From the NCBI GenBank assembly GCA_009698515.1, contig WLQA01000020.1:1-10811 (forward strand): a DNA stretch of 10,811 bases, written 5' to 3'. The DNA comes from Actinomycetota bacterium. GTDB taxonomy: Bacteria > Actinomycetota > Actinomycetes > Nanopelagicales > Nanopelagicaceae. The notes beneath the pieces were generated by a model. The model did no database searches. It saw only the letters and a program-made list of their open reading frames with translations, and was not told the DNA's origin. The position numbers were made by a program, and so were the translations under genes. This document shows, in pieces, positions 1-4,250 of the stretch; position 1 is the stretch's first letter; the number at the start of each line of letters is the position of its first letter.

Positions 1-315
1 GGGAAGAGTGACATCAACTTTCTCCGTTACTAAAACATTCTGATCTCTCGCCACTTCTAGCTCAGCTGTTTTTGCAGCAAAGCTTTGATTGACGGTTGCT
101 CTTGCGCTGCCGATTAATTTTCCAAACTGTGCTCTATCTTCAGGAGATAGCGAACCCAATGCTTGGTTTGCTTTGGCAAGTGGTGATTTATCGCCAATAA
201 AATCAATCTTGATTTGTTTTAATTCATCTAGATTTTTCGCAGAGTTAATGGCCGAAATTGCCGATTCTTCACTCTGCTTTATCTGCGTTAAATCCAAAGC
301 TGATCCAGATGACAT
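1..315 (-). CDS. pheS: Phenylalanyl-tRNA synthetase alpha subunit, N-terminal part (partial)
   Basis: This is the first 105 codons of a gene that runs off the left edge of the window. PheS is the catalytic subunit of the (alpha-beta)2 enzyme that charges tRNA-Phe; only the N-terminal arm, which forms a helical hairpin used in tRNA binding, is present. The visible protein opens MSSGSALDLTQIK and contains the family's characteristic stretch around residues 33-50 (LKQIKIDFIGDKSPLAKA), which matches the PheS N-terminal 'K.ayLGKkG.l' region. The ATG at 315-313 is chosen because it gives the usual PheS N-terminus; a TTG at 324-322 is in frame but less likely. It begins 14 bases after the methyltransferase stop, so it is probably co-transcribed with infC-rpmI-rplT. 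The same gene order (infC, rpmI, rplT, methyltransferase, pheS) is known in other actinobacteria. Confidence 0.88.
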   Translation of the reverse strand, partial: MSSGSALDLTQIKQSEESAISAINSAKNLDELKQIKIDFIGDKSPLAKANQALGSLSPEDRAQFGKLIGSARATVNQSFAAKTAELEVARDQNVLVTEKVDVTLP

Positions 316-329
316 AATGCGCAAGCCTA

Positions 330-1139
330 CTAATTCATACCTATTAAATGCATGACAATTGCGGCGGCGCTGGCCACATTTAATGACTCCGCATGACCTT
401 TCATTGGAATACTTACAGTTTTAACCTCAGGTGGCAATACCGGCAGGCCTCTCGCCTCATTTCCAAAAATCCATATTGCCGGATCACTCTTCACTCCGTT
501 GAAATTTCGATCAAGGTTAATCTGGCCATCGGCCGACAAACCATATAAATTAAATTTATTTTCAATTGATTTTGAGATGAATTCGTTGATGTCAACATCA
601 CTAATTACCGGGATATGCCATAACGAACCAACGGTAGCTCGGACGGTTTTAGGATTAAAAATATCTACAGAGTTATCAGAAAATACAACGGCATCAAAGC
701 CGCAGGCATCAGCTGTTCTAATAACAGTGCCAGCATTCCCGGGATCTTGAATTTGCCAAAAAAATGCAATTTTGGTTGGGCGTAGCTGCCAAAGATCATC
801 TACTTTTAAAGATTTGGTGGAACACAAAGCCAAAATTCCTTGTGGAGATTGCGAATCAGCCATCTCATTCATAACTTGATCGGTAACTTCAAAGATTTCA
901 ATATTTGAAATCCCGGCCAGATCCATCTCTGATTCTAATTTCTTAAGACCATCATCTGTTAAGAACAGTTGACGCAACTTCAGTCCTTCACCCATCTTTG
1001 GGTTTAATGCTTCTCTAACCGCCTGCAAACCTTCTACAACGAAGGTGTTTTCTAACTCTCGATTTTTTTTGCCTCTAGGACCAAGAAGAGCCTTCACTCG
1101 ACCAATGTGTGGTGAGTGAAGGCTTGAAATCTTCTCCAT
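330..1139 (-). CDS. SpoU/TrmH-family rRNA 2'-O-ribose methyltransferase
   Basis: A 269-residue SPOUT-class methyltransferase that would transfer a methyl group from SAM to a ribose 2'-OH, probably in 23S rRNA. The N-terminal substrate-binding domain is recognisable at residues 33-45 (FVVEGLQAVREAL). All three SpoU motifs are present: motif 1 at 132-147 (DPGNAGTVIRTADACG, with N135 and catalytic-type R141), motif 2 at 224-232 (IFGNEARGL), and motif 3 around 244-261 (IPM, then ESLNVASAAAI). The motif 2-3 segment forms the trefoil knot that holds SAM. The length is normal for the family. It lies 15 bases downstream of rplT and 14 upstream of pheS, the position of the gene called tsnR in mycobacteria. 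The exact target nucleotide cannot be read from the sequence, so no symbol is given. No clear Shine-Dalgarno precedes the ATG, suggesting translation depends on coupling to rplT. Confidence 0.93.
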   Translation of the reverse strand: MEKISSLHSPHIGRVKALLGPRGKKNRELENTFVVEGLQAVREALNPKMGEGLKLRQLFLTDDGLKKLESEMDLAGISNIEIFEVTDQVMNEMADSQSPQGILALCSTKSLKVDDLWQLRPTKIAFFWQIQDPGNAGTVIRTADACGFDAVVFSDNSVDIFNPKTVRATVGSLWHIPVISDVDINEFISKSIENKFNLYGLSADGQINLDRNFNGVKSDPAIWIFGNEARGLPVLPPEVKTVSIPMKGHAESLNVASAAAIVMHLIGMN

Positions 1140-1154
1140 AGAAATTACTAAAAC

Positions 1155-1517
1155 TTAAGCAGTAACTACGTTTTTACGCGCAATCTCTACTAACTTAGCA
1201 AATGCTGCAGGATCATTTGTTGCAAGCTCTGAAAGAACTCGACGATCAACTTCGATCCCCGCCGTTTTCAAACCTTGAATCAAACGGTTGTAAGTCATCC
1301 CATTTTCACGAGCAGCTGCATTAATTCGTTGAATCCAAAGTGATCGGAAATCACCTTTCTTATCCTTACGGTCATTAAATGCATAAACTAAAGAGTGAGT
1401 TACCTGCTCTTTTGCCTTGCTAAATAATCTGGAACGTTGTCCACGATATCCAGCAGCACGCTCTAAAGTTGTACGGCGCTTTTTAGCCGCATGTACACCA
1501 CGTTTTACTCTTGCCAT
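1155..1517 (-). CDS. rplT: 50S ribosomal protein L20
   Basis: A 120-residue protein that matches ribosomal L20 over its whole length. The highly basic N-terminal extension (MARVKRGVHAAKKRR, then AAGYRGQRSRLFSKAKEQV) binds 23S rRNA and is needed for early 50S assembly. The globular domain carries the conserved RINAAARENGMTYNRLIQGL segment at about residues 64-83. The ATG is preceded by an AAGGGAGAG Shine-Dalgarno that includes the stop codon of rpmI, so the two genes are tightly linked. In several bacteria L20 represses its own operon by binding the mRNA leader. Whether that happens here is not shown, but the long infC leader upstream leaves room for it. Confidence 0.98.
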   Translation of the reverse strand: MARVKRGVHAAKKRRTTLERAAGYRGQRSRLFSKAKEQVTHSLVYAFNDRKDKKGDFRSLWIQRINAAARENGMTYNRLIQGLKTAGIEVDRRVLSELATNDPAAFAKLVEIARKNVVTA

Positions 1518-1529
1518 TTATTCTCTCCC

Positions 1530-1727
1530 TTACTTCAAACCAAGCATGCGCTTTGCTGAAAATGTGTTTGGTGCTTTTGCTTCTACATCGCCACTTAAAC
1601 GACGAGTTAAACGTGATGACTTGCGCTCTAGTAAGTGTCGCTTACCTGCACGCTCGTGCATGATTTTTCCAGATCCGGTGACACGAAAACGCTTTTTCGC
1701 ACCACTATGAGTTTTCATCTTTGGCAT
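1530..1727 (-). CDS. rpmI: 50S ribosomal protein L35
   Basis: A 65-residue basic protein, the usual length for L35. It has the diagnostic N-terminus MPKMKTHSGAKKRFRVTGSG and the conserved middle (KRHLLERKSSRLTRRL). It is a structural component of the large ribosomal subunit. The gene sits 29 bases after the infC stop and has a strong AAGGAGG Shine-Dalgarno at 1743-1737, nine bases before the ATG. That near-consensus site fits a stoichiometrically made ribosomal protein following the less efficiently initiated infC. Its TAA stop lies at the start of the rplT ribosome binding site, 12 bases from the rplT ATG. Confidence 0.98.
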   Translation of the reverse strand: MPKMKTHSGAKKRFRVTGSGKIMHERAGKRHLLERKSSRLTRRLSGDVEAKAPNTFSAKRMLGLK

Positions 1728-1756
1728 TTATTACATCCTCCTTGTTCAGTTAAAAA

Positions 1757-2317
1757 CTACTCGTTACTGCTCGCACCCTTTGGAGCTGTTTTCTTGCTAG
1801 AGCCACTCTTCTTTGCTGGTCCTAATACCATTGTCATATTGCGCCCTTCTTGCTTTGGCGCAAACTCAACAACTGATATTTCAGCTAACTCTTCAGCAAG
1901 CTTTTGCAGTAATCGATAACCCATCTCAGGTCGAGATTGTTCGCGTCCACGGAATTGAATTGTTACCTTCACCTTGTCGCCACCATTTAAGAACTTCTCA
2001 ATGTGATTGCGTTTTGTCTCGTAATCATGAGGTTCAATCTTTGGTCGAAGTCGCATCTCCTTCACAATAATGTGAGTTTGATTTTGACGAGCTTCCCGAG
2101 CTTTTTGCGCAATTTCGTACTTGTATTTTCCGAAATCCATAATCTTGCAAACCGGTGGATTAGCATCTGGTGAGATTTCAACAAGATCTAAGCCGATCTC
2201 ATCTGCCATCTTTAGCGCCGCATCAATTGCGGTTACGCCAATTTGTTCACCATCCCAGCCAATCAACCGAACTTCAGGAACGCGAATTCGATCATTGATA
2301 CGTGGTTCTGTGCTGAT
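1757..2317 (-). CDS. infC: Translation initiation factor IF-3, starting at ATC
   Basis: IF3 binds the 30S subunit, prevents early 50S joining and checks the start codon and initiator tRNA. The gene encodes 186 residues if begun at ATC 2317-2315: ATC-initiated STEPRINDRIRVPEVR, then LIGWDGEQIGV and the IF3 N-domain signature (NPPVCKIMDFGKYKYE), a charged linker, and the C-domain (KVTIQFRGREQSRPEMGYRLL and NMTMVLGP). The conserved N-terminal stretch RINDRIRVPEVR lies entirely upstream of the first conventional start in frame, a TTG at 2266-2264, so starting there would cut into the N-domain. Upstream of ATC the frame reads TAA-GGA-GAA-ATT, so only ATT or ATC can serve. AAGGAG at 2328-2323 is 5 bases from ATC but only 2 from ATT, favouring ATC. 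In E. coli, infC uses AUU, which lets IF3 repress its own synthesis; the same logic is inferred here. It heads the infC-rpmI-rplT run. Confidence 0.94.
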   Translation of the reverse strand: MSTEPRINDRIRVPEVRLIGWDGEQIGVTAIDAALKMADEIGLDLVEISPDANPPVCKIMDFGKYKYEIAQKAREARQNQTHIIVKEMRLRPKIEPHDYETKRNHIEKFLNGGDKVKVTIQFRGREQSRPEMGYRLLQKLAEELAEISVVEFAPKQEGRNMTMVLGPAKKSGSSKKTAPKGASSNE

Positions 2318-2322
2318 AATTT

Positions 2323-2328
2323 CTCCTT
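2323..2328 (-). promoter_or_regulatory. Shine-Dalgarno that fixes the infC start at ATC
   Basis: AAGGAG on the minus strand, five bases upstream of ATC 2317-2315. The in-frame TAA at 2329-2327 overlaps its first bases and closes the frame upstream. A consensus-like site in front of a non-AUG codon is the expected design for an IF3 gene under start-codon-based autoregulation. Confidence 0.8.
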
Positions 2329-2353
2329 AGCCGTTCAACTTGACCTTTAACAT

Positions 2354-2388
2354 CTGGTTTTCTGCATTAACTGCACAAGTGAAAACAG
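2354..2388 (-). repeat. Inverted repeat in the infC 5' leader
   Basis: On the minus strand, GTTTTC (2386-2381) can pair with GAAAAC (2362-2357). Inside it, TGCA (2375-2372) pairs with TGCA (2366-2363) around a five-base loop, leaving a short bulge on one side. The hairpin would stand about 25 bases upstream of the infC ribosome binding site, where a regulatory structure could act. No protein or ligand can be assigned. Confidence 0.4.
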
Positions 2389-2392
2389 CCGC

Positions 2393-2409
2393 GCTTAATT
2401 AAATTAAGC
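2393..2409. repeat. 17-base perfect palindrome with a central A
   Basis: GCTTAATT and AATTAAGC flank a single central A. As DNA it resembles a binding site for a dimeric regulator; as RNA it would make only a weak AT-rich hairpin. It lies between the infC leader hairpin and the structured stretch, about 75 bases from the infC start and 223 from uraA. No regulator gene lies nearby. Confidence 0.35.
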
Positions 2410-2416
2410 AACCAGT

Positions 2417-2500
2417 TCGCCGAAGCGAGAAAGGTGGGAGCGAAAGCATCCACTTGATGAGGTGAGTCTACCCGCGATGGGCTTAAGCGAGAAATCCGGC
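2417..2500 (+). ncRNA. Candidate structured RNA element, strand not certain
   Basis: GCCG (2419-2422) can pair with CGGC (2497-2500), closing a domain in which each end carries the same purine-rich decamer, AAGCGAGAAA (2423-2432 and 2485-2494). Between them is a hairpin: 2432-2438 pairs with 2449-2455 (seven pairs, two of them G-U), then an A-A mismatch, two G-C pairs, and a GAAA tetraloop at 2442-2445. A second small hairpin, GGTG/TACC, is possible at 2461-2472. The G-U pairs exist only if the plus strand is the RNA, which leans towards a uraA leader. Against that, a cUUCGg tetraloop hairpin forms from 2428-2417 on the minus strand, so an infC leader is not excluded. I compared it by eye with the riboswitch and leader consensus sequences I know and found no match. 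Confidence 0.33.
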
Positions 2501-2620
2501 TATACGCTCAAAATATCTGAAAAACACCCCCGACTTATCCCATTACCTACCGGTATCAGCGCAACTTAGTTCTACTCTATTTTTTTAATGCCTGCCTAAT
2601 AAATCGGGTAGACCTAAAAG

Positions 2621-2626
2621 AAGGAG
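2621..2626 (+). promoter_or_regulatory. uraA Shine-Dalgarno
   Basis: AAGGAG five bases before the uraA ATG at 2632. Seven bases upstream of it is CGGGTAGAC (2605-2613), the exact complement of GTCTACCCG at 2466-2474. Pairing of those two segments would bring the leader structure next to the ribosome binding site. Confidence 0.75.
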
Positions 2627-2631
2627 AATAA

Positions 2632-3891
2632 ATGCTTAGCTGGAAACTTCATGGCAATGGAAAAACCATTGCTCCCGGAGAGGTTGTTTCAACTGATGAG
2701 CGACTGACCTGGCCAAGAACTATCGGTATGGGCGTACAACATATTGCTGCCATGTTTGGTGCAACTTTCTTAGTTCCAATTATCACTGGCTTCCCACCAA
2801 CAACTACCCTATTTTTCTCAGGCGTAGGCACACTTTTATTTATTCTTTTAACACAAAATAAATTACCAAGTTATCTGGGATCTTCCTTTGCTTTCCTAGC
2901 CCCAGTCGCCGCTGCAAAAACTGAAGGTGGCATAGCTGCTGCTCTTGGTGGAATCGTTGCGACCGGTGTTCTTCTAGCAATTGTTGGATTTGTTGCAAAG
3001 GCCGCTGGCACTGGTTGGATAGAAACTTTGATGCCACCAGTTGTAACTGGAACCATTGTTATGGTTATTGGATTAAACCTTGCCGGAGCAGCCAAAAATG
3101 ATTTCATGGCTGGTCAACGACTTGGCTTGATCACACTCCTATCAATTGGATTAATCGGAGCATTCTTCCGTGGTTTCTTTGGTCGAATCAGTATCTTTGG
3201 CGGTCTTGTCATTGGCTACGCATACGCCGCAATATCTGGCGATGTGAATTTTGATGGAGTAAAAAACGCAGATTGGTTTGGCCTTCCTGAGTTCTCATCA
3301 CCTTCCTTCAGCAGCAGCGCAATTGTTCTCTTCCTTCCTGTTGTGCTGGTTTTAATCGCAGAAAATGTTGGTCACGTAAAAGCTGTAGCAGCAATGACTG
3401 GCAAAAATCTCGATGATCAAATTGGTAACGCATTAATTGCCGATGGAGCAGCAACCACCCTTGCAGGTTTAGGTGGCGGTTCTGGAACAACAACATACGC
3501 TGAAAATATTGGCGTTATGGCGGCTAGTCGGGTTTATTCAACCCTTGCTTACATTTTCGCAGGTGTTGGCGCAATTGTTTTAGCGTTATCCCCAAAGTTT
3601 GGTGCAGTTCTTGCTGCAACTCCATCTGGTGTTAAAGGTGGCGTAGCCGTTGCACTCTTTGGAATGATCGGAGTTTTAGGAGCGCGTATTTGGATTGACG
3701 GTCGAGTTAATTTTGCTGACCCAACCAATCTTTACATCGCCGCATCCTCTCTAATCATTGGTATTTCAGACATGGCATGGACCCGCGGTGATTTCACATT
3801 CAGCGGAATCATCAACGCCACCGTTATGGCGGTAATTGGATACCAAATACTTAGCCGTATCGCTAAATCTCGTGGTACTAACCGCAACTAA
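2632..3891 (+). CDS. uraA: Uracil permease, NCS2 (nucleobase:cation symporter-2) family
   Basis: A 419-residue polytopic membrane protein that would import uracil with protons for pyrimidine salvage. It shows the NCS2 hallmarks: QH then AMFGATFLVP at residues 36-49, YLGSSFAFLAPV at 81-92, AENVGH at 243-248, and TTYAENIGVM at 287-296. By comparison with E. coli UraA, E244 and H248 correspond to the Glu/His pair on TM8, and E291 to the TM10 glutamate that bind uracil and couple protons. Having Glu at the TM10 position and the NIGVMAASRVYS continuation points to the uracil branch rather than the xanthine/urate branch; this substrate call is inference. The length is typical. The ATG follows an AAGGAG site at five bases. 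It is a single-gene unit with a terminator 10 bases after its stop. The long leader suggests regulation before translation. Confidence 0.9.
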   Translation: MLSWKLHGNGKTIAPGEVVSTDERLTWPRTIGMGVQHIAAMFGATFLVPIITGFPPTTTLFFSGVGTLLFILLTQNKLPSYLGSSFAFLAPVAAAKTEGGIAAALGGIVATGVLLAIVGFVAKAAGTGWIETLMPPVVTGTIVMVIGLNLAGAAKNDFMAGQRLGLITLLSIGLIGAFFRGFFGRISIFGGLVIGYAYAAISGDVNFDGVKNADWFGLPEFSSPSFSSSAIVLFLPVVLVLIAENVGHVKAVAAMTGKNLDDQIGNALIADGAATTLAGLGGGSGTTTYAENIGVMAASRVYSTLAYIFAGVGAIVLALSPKFGAVLAATPSGVKGGVAVALFGMIGVLGARIWIDGRVNFADPTNLYIAASSLIIGISDMAWTRGDFTFSGIINATVMAVIGYQILSRIAKSRGTNRN

Positions 3892-3900
3892 GTAAAAGTT

Positions 3901-3937
3901 AATGAAATGGCTCACCTTAGGGTGGGCCATTTTCATT
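3901..3937 (+). terminator. Rho-independent-type terminator after uraA
   Basis: AAATGGCTCACC (3905-3916) pairs with GGTGGGCCATTT (3921-3932) around a TTAG loop: twelve pairs with one wobble. Allowing a bulged T at 3933, the stem extends outwards through AATG/CATT to 3901-3937. T-rich sequence is built into the 3' arm (TTTT 3930-3933) and ends it (TTT 3936-3938). The near symmetry means it could act from either strand, though only uraA transcription needs it. Confidence 0.85.
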
Positions 3938-3965
3938 TGAACTCGCTAACGTAACAAATAACCTT

Positions 3966-3971
3966 TACTCT
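3966..3971 (+). promoter_or_regulatory. Candidate -10 element for leaderless transcription of the DUF3099 gene
   Basis: TACTCT fits the actinobacterial TANNNT -10 pattern and ends six bases before the ATG at 3978, so the expected transcription start is the A of the start codon. No Shine-Dalgarno precedes that ATG. No recognisable -35 is seen. The same hexamer occurs upstream of uraA at 2573-2578. Confidence 0.45.
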
Positions 3972-3977
3972 TATTTT

Positions 3978-4250
3978 ATGAGGAAAAAAACCAAGCCAGT
4001 TCAATCTGTTACTTCAGTTGGCGTTGGTTTATCGAAGGATCAATCTGCACGACAAAGACGATATTTTATTTCAATGATGATCCGAACCGTTTGTTTTATC
4101 GCTGCCGTACTTCTACCAAATCCTTGGCGATGGGTGGCTTTATTTGGCGCAGTTACACTTCCATACATCGCGGTTATTGCAGCAAATGCCGGGCGAGAAA
4201 CTATTAAATCTAAAACTATTTATACCAGCGATATTAAAGAATTAGATTAA
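3978..4250 (+). CDS. Small two-helix membrane protein, DUF3099 family
   Basis: A 90-residue protein with a basic N-terminus (MRKKTKP), then two hydrophobic helices at about residues 29-47 and 51-70. The pattern RRYFISMMIRTVCFIAAVLL, a short turn rich in Pro and Trp (PNPWRW), and LPYIAVIAANA matches the DUF3099 family, which is found in actinobacteria. The function is unknown; the protein is expected in the cytoplasmic membrane with both termini on the same side. There is no Shine-Dalgarno, and a TANNNT -10 lies at the right distance for leaderless translation. Its last nine bases overlap the end of the ABC exporter gene on the other strand, so the two transcripts converge with no visible terminator between them. 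Confidence 0.83.
   Translation: MRKKTKPVQSVTSVGVGLSKDQSARQRRYFISMMIRTVCFIAAVLLPNPWRWVALFGAVTLPYIAVIAANAGRETIKSKTIYTSDIKELD

Larger units (their letters stand above)
2318..2631. other. Divergent infC-uraA intergenic region, rich in inverted repeats
   Basis: This 314-base stretch must hold the promoters and leaders for both infC (minus) and uraA (plus). No protein-coding gene is supported in it. Visible contents, from left to right: the infC ribosome binding site; a hairpin-forming inverted repeat (2354-2388); a 17-base palindrome (2393-2409); a structured stretch (2417-2500); a TACCGGTA palindrome (2548-2555); a seven-T run (2580-2586) without a convincing preceding stem; and the uraA Shine-Dalgarno. 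I see no near-consensus -35/-10 pair for infC. For uraA there are two weak candidates: TTGACC 2340-2345 with TGCATT 2363-2368 (17-base spacer, poor -10), and a TANNNT-type -10, TACTCT, at 2573-2578. The choice decides whether the structured stretch is part of the uraA mRNA. Confidence 0.6.

Noticed and set aside
372..396. The extra residues (protein positions 372-396) between A-loop and Walker A of the ABC exporter as a novel insertion
   Set aside because: Similar segments are, as far as I recall, common in actinobacterial exporters of this class, so it is a subfamily trait. The coordinates here are residues of the exporter at 4242-6113, not bases.
1757..2266. infC starting at TTG 2266-2264 (169 residues)
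   Set aside because: This drops the conserved RINDRIRVPEVR part of the IF3 N-domain, which is encoded in frame just upstream behind a good Shine-Dalgarno. The ATC start explains the sequence better.
2411..2500. A known riboswitch or T-box in front of uraA
   Set aside because: I compared it by memory with purine, PRPP/guanidine (ykkC), SAM, TPP, FMN, cobalamin, M-box, c-di-AMP, fluoride and T-box consensuses. Short similarities occur (for example AGGTGAG as in the M-box) but none of the diagnostic cores is present. It is kept only as an unassigned candidate.
2571..2590. Intrinsic terminator at the seven-T run
   Set aside because: The stems that could precede the T run (AAC/GTT, AGT/ACT) are only three base pairs, far too weak.
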